64,000 bases of DNA from Pseudomonas oleovorans subsp. oleovorans. GTDB taxonomy: Bacteria; Pseudomonadota; Gammaproteobacteria; Pseudomonadales; Pseudomonadaceae. Under the pieces are notes generated by a model. That model had not been told where the DNA came from, made no database searches, and was given only the letters and a program-made list of their open reading frames with translations. Position numbers and translations under genes: made by a program. The stretch lies in contig NZ_NIUB01000010.1 in NCBI RefSeq assembly GCF_002197815.1, positions 1 to 64,000 on the forward strand, given 5' to 3'. Of this stretch, positions 31,536-41,624 are shown piece by piece. How positions within the stretch are numbered: position 1 is the stretch's first letter; each line of letters opens with the position of its first letter.

Positions 31536-32588
31536 ATGAGCAAATTCTGGAGCCCCTTTGTCAAAGACCTGGTGCCCTATGTGCCAGGTGAGCAGCCCAA
31601 GCTGAGCAAGCTGGTCAAGCTCAATACCAACGAAAACCCCTACGGCCCATCGCCCAAGGCCATTGCGGCGATGCAGGCCGAGGTCAACGACAACCTGCGT
31701 TTGTACCCGGACCCCAACAGCGATCGCCTGAAGCAGGCAGTGGCCGACTACTATGGCGTGCAGACCAATCAGGTGTTCGTCGGCAACGGCTCTGACGAGG
31801 TGCTGGCGCACGCGTTCCATGGCCTGTTCCAGCATGACGCGCCTTTGTTGTTCCCGGATGTCAGCTACAGCTTCTATCCGGTTTATTGCGGCCTGTACGG
31901 TATCGAGCAGCAACAGGTGCCGCTGGACGAGCAGTTTCAGATCCGCGTGGAGGATTATGCTCGGCCCAATGGCGGCATCATCTTCCCCAACCCCAATGCG
32001 CCGACCGGCTGTCTGCTGCCGCTCGAGGCCATCGAGCGCCTGCTGCAGAACAGCCCGGACAGCGTGGTGCTGGTAGACGAGGCGTATATCGACTTCGGCG
32101 GCCAGACGGCCATCGCCCTGGTCGACAAGTACCCGAATCTGCTAGTCACCCAGACCCTGTCCAAGTCGCGCTCTCTGGCGGGCTTGCGCGTGGGCATTGC
32201 GGTCGGTCATCCGGATCTGATCGAGGCGCTGGAGCGAATCAAGAACAGCTTCAACTCCTATCCGCTCGATCGCATGGCCATCGCGGGTGCTGCGGCGGCG
32301 TTCGAGGATCGCGCTTATTTCGAGAAAACCTGCCAGCAAGTGATCGACAGTCGTGAGGTAGTTGTCGCCGGTCTACAGGGGCTGGGCTTCGAGGTGCTGC
32401 CTTCGGCGGCGAACTTCGTCTTCGCCCGTCATCCGGACAAGGATGCCGCGACTCTGGCAGCCGGGCTGCGTGAGCAGGGGGTGATCGTGCGTCACTTCAA
32501 GCAACAGCGCATCGCCCAGTTCCTGCGTATCAGCATCGGTACGCCGGAGCAGAATCAGGCGCTGCTGGACGCGTTGCGGGGGCTCTGA
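31536..32588 (+). CDS. hisC: Histidinol-phosphate aminotransferase
   Basis: PLP aminotransferase (350 aa) of histidine synthesis. [13 protein letters not shown] near residue 30 and the PLP-lysine motif [14 protein letters not shown] (Lys210) are present; the aspartate that binds the pyridine ring is in [20 protein letters not shown] precedes the ATG at 31536. Pseudomonads carry more than one HisC-like protein; this one is the copy linked to hisGD. Confidence 0.95.
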   Translation: MSKFWSPFVKDLVPYVPGEQPKLSKLVKLNTNENPYGPSPKAIAAMQAEVNDNLRLYPDPNSDRLKQAVADYYGVQTNQVFVGNGSDEVLAHAFHGLFQHDAPLLFPDVSYSFYPVYCGLYGIEQQQVPLDEQFQIRVEDYARPNGGIIFPNPNAPTGCLLPLEAIERLLQNSPDSVVLVDEAYIDFGGQTAIALVDKYPNLLVTQTLSKSRSLAGLRVGIAVGHPDLIEALERIKNSFNSYPLDRMAIAGAAAAFEDRAYFEKTCQQVIDSREVVVAGLQGLGFEVLPSAANFVFARHPDKDAATLAAGLREQGVIVRHFKQQRIAQFLRISIGTPEQNQALLDALRGL

Positions 32589-32636
32589 AGGCGCCCGACT
32601 GTTAGCTGCAGTGCACGAAAAAGCCGGCGTGATGCC

Positions 32637-32689
32637 TAGGGTCTGTTGCCGTTTCGACGCGGGCGTGCGCGAAACGGCAACAGACCCTA
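32637..32689. repeat. Perfect 20-bp inverted repeat after hisC
   Basis: TAGGGTCTGTTGCCGTTTCG at 32637-32656 is exactly complemented at 32670-32689 around a 13-base loop. There is no T-run. The ends look like transposon termini, but no transposase is near; it could be a small mobile palindrome. Confidence 0.7.
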
Positions 32690-32717
32690 ATGTCGATCAG
32701 ATAAGGTTTTTGGCTTT

Positions 32718-32791
32718 TGTAGGGTGGCCCGGGCGGCGCTCCGCTTCAGTCCTCCAACGGCGGCCAATGTGGGCTGAAGCCCACCCTACAA
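32718..32791. repeat. 'TGTAGGGTGG' palindromic repeat
   Basis: TTGTAGGGTGG at the left and CCACCCTACAA at the right enclose about 50 bases including GGGCTGAAGCCC. This is a known style of intergenic repeat in this genus. With the preceding palindrome it fills the 324-base hisC-algW spacer. Confidence 0.65.
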
Positions 32792-32912
32792 GTCGAACCG
32801 CCGGGCAACAGTTAAATTCGTTCCTATACGATTGCAGCGCCCGTAAACCAAGCGTTTAGGCACTTAACTGACTGGCATTAGGCGTGATGCCGGCTATTTC
32901 GTTGCGTAGAAC

Positions 32913-34055
<1,143 letters not shown>

Positions 34056-34106
34056 CGAGACAATCCTGAGGGTTGCGGGGGCCAAATCCGGCCCTTAAGG
34101 TGGCGC

Positions 34107-34114
34107 ATTATAGT
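34107..34114. promoter_or_regulatory. Overlapping divergent -10 boxes of algW and nif3
   Basis: The bases ATTATAGT give TATAAT on the minus strand (34107-34112) and TATAGT on the plus strand (34109-34114). They are 50-60 bases from the starts of algW and the nif3-like gene. No convincing -35 elements are seen. Confidence 0.35.
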
Positions 34115-34165
34115 GAGGCGCTCGCCAATTAGGCAGCGGCCCGCAACAGCTTGTGAGGAATCTTC

Positions 34166-34924
34166 ATGGCCATTGCCCTGTCCACGCTAGTGGAAGAAGC
34201 AGATGCTTTTCTGAACGCGTCACGCATCAGCGATTACTGCCCTAACGGGCTGCAGGTCGAGGGGCGTCCGCAGGTCAGCCGTATCGTCAGCGGCGTTACC
34301 GCGAGCCAGACATTGATCGAGGCCGCCATCGACGCCAAGGCCGATGTGCTGCTGGTGCATCACGGCTACTTCTGGAAGGGCGAAAACCCCTGCGTCACCG
34401 GCATGAAGCAGCGTCGCCTGAAAGCGCTGCTGGCGCACGACATCAGCCTGCTGGCCTATCACCTGCCGCTGGATGTGCACCCCGAGGTGGGCAACAACGT
34501 GCAGCTTGCACGTCAACTCGGCATCGTCGTCGAAGGCCCGCTGGAGCCGGAAAACCCGCGTACCGTTGGCCTTGTCGGCTCACTGGCCGAGCCGATGAGC
34601 GCCGCCGATTTTGCCCGGCACATCCAGCAGGTGCTCGGGCGCGAGCCGCTGCTGGTTGCGGGCGGCGGGCTGATCCGTCGCGTCGGCTGGTGCACGGGTG
34701 GCGGGCAGGGCTATATCGACCAGGCGATTGCTGCCGGTGTCGACCTTTACCTGACCGGCGAAGCCTCCGAGCAGACCTTCCACAGCGCGCGTGAGAATGG
34801 CGTGAGCTTCATCGCGGCCGGTCATCACGCCACCGAGCGCTACGGCGTGCAGGCGCTGGGTGATTATCTGGCACGGCGTTTCGCCCTCGAACACCTGTTC
34901 ATCGACTGCCCCAACCCGATCTGA
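34166..34924 (+). CDS. Nif3-like dinuclear metal-centre protein
   Basis: NIF3/YbgI/YqfO family protein (252 aa) that forms hexameric rings with two metal ions per subunit; the biological role is unsettled (GTP cyclohydrolase I type 2-like, DNA repair and others have been proposed). Metal-ligand motifs VLLVHHGYFWKG near residue 63, LLAYHLPLDVHPEVGNN near 97 and FIAAGHHATER near 215 are intact. Divergent from algW. Confidence 0.92.
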   Translation: MAIALSTLVEEADAFLNASRISDYCPNGLQVEGRPQVSRIVSGVTASQTLIEAAIDAKADVLLVHHGYFWKGENPCVTGMKQRRLKALLAHDISLLAYHLPLDVHPEVGNNVQLARQLGIVVEGPLEPENPRTVGLVGSLAEPMSAADFARHIQQVLGREPLLVAGGGLIRRVGWCTGGGQGYIDQAIAAGVDLYLTGEASEQTFHSARENGVSFIAAGHHATERYGVQALGDYLARRFALEHLFIDCPNPI

Positions 34925-35056
34925 ATCGCCCGTACGGGCAGGCATAACGCTAGATCGTTTCGGTCTAACCGGCGCCCTGAGTATAAGCAGACGCTGTGGT
35001 AGAGTGCGCGCTCGTCCACGGCCCGCCGGCCCCATAACAGCAAACCGTGAGTAGCC

Positions 35057-35974
35057 ATGCTCGACAAATTGACCCATCTGAAGCAGCTGGAGGCGGAAAG
35101 CATCCACATCATTCGTGAAGTGGCCGCCGAATTCGACAACCCGGTGATGCTCTATTCCATCGGCAAGGACTCCGCCGTGATGCTGCATCTGGCGCGCAAG
35201 GCCTTCTTCCCTGGCAAGCTGCCGTTCCCGGTGCTGCACGTCGATACCCGCTGGAAGTTCCAGGAGATGTATCGCTTCCGCGAGAAGATGGTCAGTGAGT
35301 ATGGCCTGGAGTTGCTGACCCACATCAACCCCGACGGTGTGGCGCAGGACATGAACCCCTTCACCTACGGCAGTGCCAAGCACACCGACGTGATGAAGAC
35401 CGAAGGCCTCAAGCAGGCGCTGGACAAGTACGGCTTCGACGCCGCCTTCGGTGGCGCGCGCCGCGACGAAGAGAAATCGCGCGCCAAGGAGCGCGTGTAT
35501 TCCTTCCGCGACAGCAAGCACCGCTGGGACCCCAAGAACCAGCGTCCCGAGCTGTGGAACGTGTACAACGGCAAGGTGAAGAAGGGCGAGTCGATCCGCG
35601 TCTTCCCGCTGTCCAACTGGACCGAGCTGGACATCTGGCAGTACATCTACCTCGAGCAGATTCCAATCGTGCCGCTGTACTTCGCCGCCGAGCGCGAAGT
35701 CATCGAGAAGAACGGCACGCTGATCATGATCGACGACGAGCGCATCCTCGAGCACCTGTCCGATGAAGAGAAGGCGCGCATCACCAAGAAGATGGTGCGT
35801 TTCCGTACCCTTGGCTGCTACCCGTTGACCGGCGCGGTGGAGTCCACCGCGACCACGCTGCCGGAAATCATCCAGGAAATGCTCCTGACCAAGACCAGCG
35901 AACGGCAAGGGCGGGTCATCGATCACGACGCCGCCGGTTCGATGGAAGAGAAAAAACGCCAGGGCTACTTCTAA
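35057..35974 (+). CDS. cysD: Sulfate adenylyltransferase subunit 2
   Basis: ATP sulfurylase small subunit (305 aa), forming adenylylsulfate from ATP and sulfate with CysN. The PP-loop SIGKDS is at residues 34-39. The C-terminus has [18 protein letters not shown] and ends in [10 protein letters not shown], typical of CysD. It leads cysD-cysNC with a 12-base spacer. Confidence 0.97.
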   Translation: MLDKLTHLKQLEAESIHIIREVAAEFDNPVMLYSIGKDSAVMLHLARKAFFPGKLPFPVLHVDTRWKFQEMYRFREKMVSEYGLELLTHINPDGVAQDMNPFTYGSAKHTDVMKTEGLKQALDKYGFDAAFGGARRDEEKSRAKERVYSFRDSKHRWDPKNQRPELWNVYNGKVKKGESIRVFPLSNWTELDIWQYIYLEQIPIVPLYFAAEREVIEKNGTLIMIDDERILEHLSDEEKARITKKMVRFRTLGCYPLTGAVESTATTLPEIIQEMLLTKTSERQGRVIDHDAAGSMEEKKRQGYF

Positions 35975-35986
35975 GGATTCCTCATC

Positions 35987-37882
35987 ATGAGTCATCAGTC
36001 TGATTTGATCAGCGAGGATATCCTCGCCTATCTGGCCCAGCACGAACGCAAGGAGCTGCTGCGCTTTCTTACCTGCGGCAACGTCGATGACGGCAAGAGC
36101 ACGCTGATCGGCCGCCTGCTGCACGACTCCAAGATGATCTACGAGGATCATCTGGAAGCCATCACCAAGGATTCGAAGAAGGTCGGCACTACCGGCGATG
36201 ACATCGACCTGGCACTGCTGGTCGACGGCCTGCAGGCCGAGCGCGAGCAGGGCATCACCATCGATGTGGCATACCGCTACTTCTCCACCGCCAAGCGCAA
36301 GTTCATCATCGCCGACACCCCCGGCCATGAGCAGTACACGCGCAACATGGCCACCGGCGCTTCGACCTGCGACCTGGCGATCATCCTGATCGATGCCCGT
36401 TACGGCGTGCAGACCCAGACCAAGCGCCACAGCTTCATCGCCTCCCTGCTGGGCATCAAGCACATCGTTGTCGCCGTCAACAAGATGGACCTCAAGGACT
36501 TCGATCAGGGCGTGTTCGAGCAGATTAAGGCCGACTACCTGGCCTTCGCCGAGAAGATCGGCCTGCGCCCGACCACCCTCGAGTTCGTGCCGATGTCGGC
36601 GCTCAAGGGCGACAACGTGGTCAACAGATCCGAGCGCTCGCCCTGGTACACCGGCCAGTCGCTGATGGAGATTCTCGAGAGCGTTGAGGTCGCTGGCGAC
36701 CGCAACTTCGATGACCTGCGCTTCCCGGTGCAGTACGTCAACCGCCCGAACCTGAACTTCCGCGGTTTCGCCGGCACCCTGGCCAGTGGCATCGTGCGCA
36801 AGGGCGATGAAGTCATGGCGCTGCCTTCGGGCAAGACCAGCAAGGTCAAGTCCATCGTCACCTTCGAGGGCGAGCTGGAGCACGCCGGCCCGGGCCAGGC
36901 TATTACCCTGACCCTGGAAGACGAGATCGACGTGTCGCGTGGCGACATGCTGGTGCATGCCGACAACCGTCCGCAGGTCACCGACAGCTTCGAGGCCATG
37001 CTGGTGTGGATGGGCGAAGAGCCGATGCTGCCGGGCAAGAAGTACGACATCAAACGCGCCACCAGCTATGTACCGGGGTCGATCCCGAGCATCGTCCATC
37101 GCGTCGACGTGAATACCCTGGAACAGGGTGCTGCCAGTGAGTTGAAACTCAACGAAATTGGCCGGGTCAAGGTCGCCCTGGATGCGCCGATTGCTCTGGA
37201 TGGCTACGAGTACAACCGCACCACCGGCGCCTTTATCGTCATCGACCGCCTGACCAATGGCACCGTTGGCGCCGGTATGATCATCGCCGATCCGGTTAGC
37301 CATGGCGGCGGTCAGCATGGCCGTCTGGCGCACGTATCGACCGAGGAGCGTGCCTCGCGCTTCGGCCAGCAGCCGGCCACCGTGCTGTTCAGCGGCCTGT
37401 CCGGCGCCGGCAAGAGCACCCTGGCCTATGCGGTCGAGCGCAAGCTGTTTGACATGGGGCGTGCGGTTTACGTGCTCGATGGCCAGAATCTGCGCCACGA
37501 CCTGAACAAGGGCCTGCCGCAGGATCGTGCCGGCCGCGCCGAGAACTGGCGTCGTGCCGCGCACGTCGCGCGTCAGTTCAACGAGGCCGGGCTGATCGCC
37601 CTGGCGGCCTTCGTCGCCCCGGATGCCGAAGGTCGCGAGCAGGCCAGGGCGCTGATCGGCAGCGAGCGTCTGGTAACCGTCTACGTTCAGGCTTCGCCGC
37701 AGATTTGCGCCGAGCGTGATCCGCAGGGGCTGTATGCCGCAGGGGGGGACAATATTCCCGGCGAAGGCTTCCCCTACGACGTGCCGCTGGATGCCGATCT
37801 GGTGATCGACACCCAGACGCAGTCGGTCGAGGAGGGCGTCAAGGCGGTTCTGGACCTGCTGCGCAGCCGCGGCGCGATCTGA
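35987..37882 (+). CDS. cysNC: Bifunctional sulfate adenylyltransferase subunit 1 / adenylylsulfate kinase
   Basis: Fusion (631 aa) of the GTPase CysN and APS kinase CysC, the arrangement found in Pseudomonas. The GTPase part has P-loop GNVDDGKST (residues 31-39), [12 protein letters not shown] and NKMDL; an EF-Tu-like beta domain follows. A second P-loop GLSGAGKST at about residue 470 starts the CysC kinase. It makes APS and then PAPS for assimilation and sulfation. Confidence 0.96.
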   Translation: MSHQSDLISEDILAYLAQHERKELLRFLTCGNVDDGKSTLIGRLLHDSKMIYEDHLEAITKDSKKVGTTGDDIDLALLVDGLQAEREQGITIDVAYRYFSTAKRKFIIADTPGHEQYTRNMATGASTCDLAIILIDARYGVQTQTKRHSFIASLLGIKHIVVAVNKMDLKDFDQGVFEQIKADYLAFAEKIGLRPTTLEFVPMSALKGDNVVNRSERSPWYTGQSLMEILESVEVAGDRNFDDLRFPVQYVNRPNLNFRGFAGTLASGIVRKGDEVMALPSGKTSKVKSIVTFEGELEHAGPGQAITLTLEDEIDVSRGDMLVHADNRPQVTDSFEAMLVWMGEEPMLPGKKYDIKRATSYVPGSIPSIVHRVDVNTLEQGAASELKLNEIGRVKVALDAPIALDGYEYNRTTGAFIVIDRLTNGTVGAGMIIADPVSHGGGQHGRLAHVSTEERASRFGQQPATVLFSGLSGAGKSTLAYAVERKLFDMGRAVYVLDGQNLRHDLNKGLPQDRAGRAENWRRAAHVARQFNEAGLIALAAFVAPDAEGREQARALIGSERLVTVYVQASPQICAERDPQGLYAAGGDNIPGEGFPYDVPLDADLVIDTQTQSVEEGVKAVLDLLRSRGAI

Positions 37883-37901
37883 TGTTCTTGCGCTGAACGA
37901 G

Positions 37902-37928
37902 AAGCCCTGCAGTGATGCGGGGCTTTTT
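37902..37928 (+). terminator. Terminator of cysD-cysNC
   Basis: AGCCCTGC and GCGGGGCT pair around a 6-base loop, followed by TTTTT, about 20 bases after the cysNC stop. Confidence 0.75.
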
Positions 37929-37973
37929 CATTCCTGGCCACGCGCGGAGCCGGCGATCTTTACCTAATAAAAA

Positions 37974-38727
37974 GGTTCTTCGCATTTTCGCGAGGAGGAT
38001 ACGCTTGACACCAGGCTGGCAAGTTTGTGTGCGTATCACTTACTGACTTAGCACTATCCATTTCCGCGTCGCCTGAACGTTTGGGTTGCGCCCCTTACGG
38101 GCGCCACACCTTTCTTGCTTGCCCAAGAAAGGTGTGCCAAAGAAGGGCACCCCGACATCCGGGTTTCGCTGCGCGAAACTTCCCTCGTTCCGGCGCCGCT
38201 CCGGAGGCCGGCTTACATGGGCCATCCTTGGCCCATTAAGCCTCTCGCCGCATCCATGCGGCTCGCTCCCCTACGCAACACCTCCACTCGGCCTCCTGAA
38301 GGGGACCAGGTCGCGAGCTTGCGTAATCTCCACGTAATTAACCTCAGCGGCGTCTGGCTTTTGCTCTTTCACCGCGATCTCACAGACGACACCCAAGTCC
38401 CCTTCAGGAGGCCGAGTGGAATCGCCGTGGAAGGGGTTGAGCGACATGGATGTCGCGAGAGCTGCGATGGGCCATGGATGGCCCTTCGCAGCGTGCCCCT
38501 GGAGTGGTGATGGAGCGAGGGAACCCCGGCGCAGCCGGGGCCGTATGTAGGGGTGTGTTTCTTTGCTTACTTTCTTTGCACAAGCAAAGAAAGTAAGTCG
38601 CCCGTAAGGGGCGAAACCTATCAGGCTAGGCGGCGTGTGAATGGAGAGTGCCAAGTCATCGAAAGCTCACACGTAATTGCCAGTCTGGTGTGTCAACCCG
38701 CACTTTCTCCAAACTATGCGAAGAACC
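37974..38727. mobile_element. 754-bp fold-back (MITE-like) element
   Basis: The ends are identical 12-bp inverted repeats GGTTCTTCGCAT (37974-37985 and complement 38716-38727), bordered by a 7-bp direct repeat ATAAAAA (37967-37973 and 38728-38734), as left by transposition. The two halves stay recognisably complementary inwards: TTGACAC..CTGGCAA, GACTT.GCACT, CGCCCCTTACGGGCG (38089-38103 and complement 38599-38613) and a perfect 22-bp pair at 38285-38306 / 38397-38418. No transposase is present. Short open frames inside are unlikely to be genes. The GGTTCTTCGC ends recall the ISL3 family, an inference. It fills most of the 890-base gap between cysNC and zapG. Confidence 0.7.
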
Positions 38728-38730
38728 ATA

Positions 38731-38758
38731 AAAAAGCCCCGCAATCGCGGGGCTCGGT
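38731..38758 (-). terminator. Terminator of zapG
   Basis: On the minus strand GAGCCCCGC and GCGGGGCTT pair and are followed by a run of six T. The adjacent fold-back element ends in this T-run. Confidence 0.8.
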
Positions 38759-38774
38759 ATTTCTGGCTGGCGGG

Positions 38775-39206
38775 TTACTTCTTCAGCCCGTAGCTCTCGT
38801 CCAGCATGCCGGGACCGTCACTCTTCGGCGCGTAGTCCTTGGGCATTTCGTAGTTCTTCGGCGGGGTCAGGCGCTCGCGCTTTTCGCCGGCTTCTGTGCT
38901 GTTCAGGGTGGCCAGCAGGCGCTGACGGCTCAGCTCATCCAGGGCCAGGCGGTTGGCACCGTCGGACAGGTGCTCCTGCACGTCCTGGTAGCTCTGGGTG
39001 AGTTTCTTCACCAGGCTGGCGGTGGTGTTGAAGTGGGTCACCACTTCGTTCTGGTAGGCCTCGAAGCGTGCCTGCATTTCATCCATCTGCCGCTGCGTAC
39101 GGCCCGGTGCAGCATTAGGGGCCAGGCGGGCGAGCAGAAAGCCCACGGCGATGCCGACCACCAGGGTCAGGGCGGGTATCAACCAGGCTGTAACGGTCTG
39201 TTCCAC
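38775..39206 (-). CDS. zapG: YhcB/ZapG family cell division protein
   Basis: Inner-membrane protein (143 aa) of the DUF1043 family, linked in E. coli to division and to coordination of envelope synthesis. One N-terminal membrane helix (about residues 8-26) is followed by a coiled coil (about 35-85) with QMDEMQARFEAYQNEVVTHF and a disordered Pro/Lys tail. It has its own terminator and is transcribed toward the fold-back element. Confidence 0.9.
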   Translation of the reverse strand: MEQTVTAWLIPALTLVVGIAVGFLLARLAPNAAPGRTQRQMDEMQARFEAYQNEVVTHFNTTASLVKKLTQSYQDVQEHLSDGANRLALDELSRQRLLATLNSTEAGEKRERLTPPKNYEMPKDYAPKSDGPGMLDESYGLKK

Positions 39207-39324
39207 GAGTCCTTCCTCTCAAAACGGCTTTGCTTTACGTTAGCGGCTCGAACCTGCGCTGTATACGTTTACCTCGCAGGCAGTTTGCTAGACGAGTCGA
39301 CCCGTTGCGGGGTCACGGAGTTCA

Positions 39325-39957
39325 GTGTTGCTCAGTCGCGAAACCCCTCTTTTCATTCAAGGCCCGGTGGGTCAACTCGAAGCCCTTCTGCTGGAAGTGC
39401 CTGACCCCCGAGGCGTGGCGCTGCTTTGCCATCCCAATCCGGTGCAGGGCGGCACCATGCTCAACAAGGTGGTGAGCACCTTGCAGCGCACCGCGCGTGA
39501 CTGTGGATATCACACATTGCGTTTCAATTATCGCGGCGTCGGTGCCAGCGCCGGCAGCCATGACATGGGCACCGGCGAGGTGGACGACGCCGAAGCCGTC
39601 GCCGCCTGGCTCAAGGAGGAATATCCGAACCTGCCCATCACGCTGCTGGGCTTTTCCTTCGGCGGCTTCGTCGCCGCGGCGCTGGGGGCGCGCCTGGAAG
39701 CGCAGGGACAGGTGCCGAGCAAGCTGTTTATGGTGGCCCCGGCGGTGCATCGCCTTACGGCCGATACGCCGCCGGCCAGCCAGTGTCCGCTGGTGATGAT
39801 CCAGCCCGATACCGACGAAGTGGTCGAGCCGCAGGGCGTGTACGACTGGTCGGCCAATCTCGGGCGTGCCCACGAGCTGCTGAAAGTGGCAGAATGCGGT
39901 CACTTTTTTCACGGCAAGCTGACGGACCTGAAGGAACTTCTTCTGCCGCGTCTATAA
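39325..39957 (+). CDS. Small alpha/beta hydrolase
   Basis: Alpha/beta hydrolase (210 aa) of the YfbR-like / dienelactone-hydrolase-like group. The nucleophile elbow GFSFGG holds Ser111, CHPNPVQGGTMLNK near residue 35 would form the oxyanion region, Asp in IQPDTDEVVEP and His in ECGHFFHGKL complete the triad. Substrate unknown. It starts at GTG 39325 with GGAG just upstream; a TTG directly follows as alternative. The gene order zapG, hydrolase, trpS, zapE is conserved in Pseudomonas as I recall it. Confidence 0.88.
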   Translation: MLLSRETPLFIQGPVGQLEALLLEVPDPRGVALLCHPNPVQGGTMLNKVVSTLQRTARDCGYHTLRFNYRGVGASAGSHDMGTGEVDDAEAVAAWLKEEYPNLPITLLGFSFGGFVAAALGARLEAQGQVPSKLFMVAPAVHRLTADTPPASQCPLVMIQPDTDEVVEPQGVYDWSANLGRAHELLKVAECGHFFHGKLTDLKELLLPRL

Positions 39958-39960
39958 AAC

Positions 39961-40029
39961 CGTCATTCCCGCGCAGGCGGGAACCCAGAGGGCCGCAGCA
40001 CCTAGGCTCCCGCCTTCGCGGGAGTGACG
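39961..40029. repeat. Palindromic repeat, 'GTCATTCCCGCGAAGGCGGG' family, copy 2
   Basis: Same family and orientation-symmetric structure as 29931-29998 with a few substitutions; it lies between the hydrolase gene and trpS. Confidence 0.8.
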
Positions 40030-40076
40030 GCAAATGAAGGCCTGCCACGTCATTGCAGCAAGACAAGCGAATTACT

Positions 40077-41423
40077 ATGACCACCCGTATTCTTACTGGT
40101 ATCACCACCACCGGCACGCCGCACCTGGGCAACTACGCCGGCGCCATCCGTCCGGCCATCGCGGCTAGTCGCGATCCGCAGATGGACTCGTTCTACTTCC
40201 TTGCCGACTACCATGCGCTGATCAAGTGCGACGACCCGGCGCGCATTCAGCGCTCACGTCTGGAGATCGCCGCCACCTGGCTGGCGCTGGGCCTGGATAC
40301 CGACAAGGCGACCTTCTACCGCCAGTCCGACATCCCCGAAATTCCCGAGCTGTGCTGGCTGCTCACCTGCGTCGCCGGCAAGGGCCTGCTCAACCGCGCC
40401 CACGCCTACAAGGCTTCGGTGGACAAGAACGTCGAACAGGGCGAAGACCCGGATGCCGGCGTGACCATGGGCCTGTTCAGCTACCCGGTGCTAATGGCGG
40501 CGGACATCCTGATGTTCAACGCGCAGAAGGTGCCGGTCGGTCGTGACCAGATCCAGCACGTGGAGATGGCGCGCGATATCGGCCAGCGCTTCAACCACCT
40601 GTTCGGCAAGGGCAAGGATCTGTTCGTCCTGCCCGAGGTGGTGATCGAGGAAGAGGTGGCTACGCTGCCAGGCCTCGACGGACGCAAGATGAGCAAGAGC
40701 TACGACAACACCATCCCGCTGTTCGGCACTGCCAAGCAGCTCAAGGAGGCCGTGGCGCGCATCGTCACCGACTCCAGGCTGCCGGGTGAGCCCAAGGATG
40801 CCGAGGGTTCGCACCTGTTCACCCTGTACCAGGCCTTCGCCAGCCACACGCAGCAGGCCGAGTTCCGTGCCGAGCTGGAAGGTGGCCTGGCCTGGGGCGA
40901 GGCGAAGAACCGTCTGTACCAGTTGCTCGAAGATACCCTGGGCGAGGCGCGCGAGCGCTACAACGCGCTGATCGCTCGGCCGGCCGATCTGGAAGACATT
41001 CTCCTCGCTGGTGCAGCCAAGGCACGCAAGATCGCCACGCCGTTCCTCGGCGAGTTGCGCGAGGCCGTGGGCCTGCGCTCGTTCCGTGCACAGGTGCAAG
41101 TCGCTACTGGCGAAAAGAAGAAAGCCGCCAAGAGCGCACGCTTCGTCAGCTTCCGCGATGAAGACGGCAGCTTCCGCTTCCGTCTGCTCGATGCCGATGG
41201 TGAGCAGCTGCTGCTGTCGAAATCCTTCGCCGATGGCAAGTCGGCCGGCATGATCAATAAACGCCTGCAATCCGGCGAGCCGCTGGATGTGCGCGTCGAA
41301 GGCCAGGTGTTCGCGGTATGGATCGATGGCGAGAGCGTAGCCAGCAGCCCCGAGTTCGCTGACGGTCAGGCGCTGGAAGATGCCATCGCCCGTCTGCGTG
41401 AGGCGCTGGCGCCGCAGGAATGA
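40077..41423 (+). CDS. trpS: Tryptophanyl-tRNA synthetase
   Basis: Class I synthetase (448 aa) charging tRNA(Trp). The HIGH-type motif is TPHLGNY (residues 14-20) and KMSKS is at 204-208. The protein is about 110 residues longer than E. coli TrpS; the extra C-terminal part (from about residue 335) is a beta-rich region with [20 protein letters not shown], seen also in other Pseudomonas TrpS as far as I recall. ATG 40077 chosen over an 8-codon extension. Confidence 0.95.
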   Translation: MTTRILTGITTTGTPHLGNYAGAIRPAIAASRDPQMDSFYFLADYHALIKCDDPARIQRSRLEIAATWLALGLDTDKATFYRQSDIPEIPELCWLLTCVAGKGLLNRAHAYKASVDKNVEQGEDPDAGVTMGLFSYPVLMAADILMFNAQKVPVGRDQIQHVEMARDIGQRFNHLFGKGKDLFVLPEVVIEEEVATLPGLDGRKMSKSYDNTIPLFGTAKQLKEAVARIVTDSRLPGEPKDAEGSHLFTLYQAFASHTQQAEFRAELEGGLAWGEAKNRLYQLLEDTLGEARERYNALIARPADLEDILLAGAAKARKIATPFLGELREAVGLRSFRAQVQVATGEKKKAAKSARFVSFRDEDGSFRFRLLDADGEQLLLSKSFADGKSAGMINKRLQSGEPLDVRVEGQVFAVWIDGESVASSPEFADGQALEDAIARLREALAPQE

Positions 41424-41435
41424 AGAGGCTTTTGC

Positions 41436-41541
41436 TCCCCTCTCCCGCTTGCGGGAGAGGGGCTGGGGGAGAGGGTTGTCCGGTGCACCGCGTCGTCGGC
41501 CTGCCCTCTCCCCGACCCTCTCCCATAAATGGGAGAGGGAG
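41436..41541. repeat. 'CCCTCTCCC' palindromic repeat, copy 1
   Basis: Paired blocks CCCCTCTCCC...GGGAGAGGGG and CCCTCTCCC ATAAAT GGGAGAGGG form a long imperfect hairpin. The end TCCCATAAATGGGAGAGGG is repeated exactly at 45248-45266. Confidence 0.75.
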
Positions 41542-41570
41542 TGTGCCTAGCTTGCACCGATTGCCAATCA

Positions 41571-41606
41571 ACGGGGGCGTCGCTAAAGTGACGCCCCCGT
41601 TTTTAC
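41571..41606 (+). terminator. Terminator of trpS
   Basis: ACGGGGGCGTC and GACGCCCCCGT pair around GCTAAAGT... and are followed by TTTTTA. It lies 20 bases before zapE, so it also insulates that gene. Confidence 0.8.
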
Positions 41607-41624
41607 TTGCCCGGCTAACGAATC

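Noticed and set aside
34580-37564. A 994-codon open frame on the minus strand opposite nif3, cysD and cysNC
   Set aside because: It is the GC-rich third-position shadow of well-identified genes; its translation is low-complexity and matches no family I know.
38115-38654. Short open frames on both strands in the fold-back element
   Set aside because: They arise from the palindromic repeat, have no ribosome sites and give arginine/proline-rich translations without domains.
37974-38727. CRISPR array or tandem repeats in the large spacer
   Set aside because: The repeats are inverted and nested, not direct repeats with regular spacers, and no cas genes are nearby.
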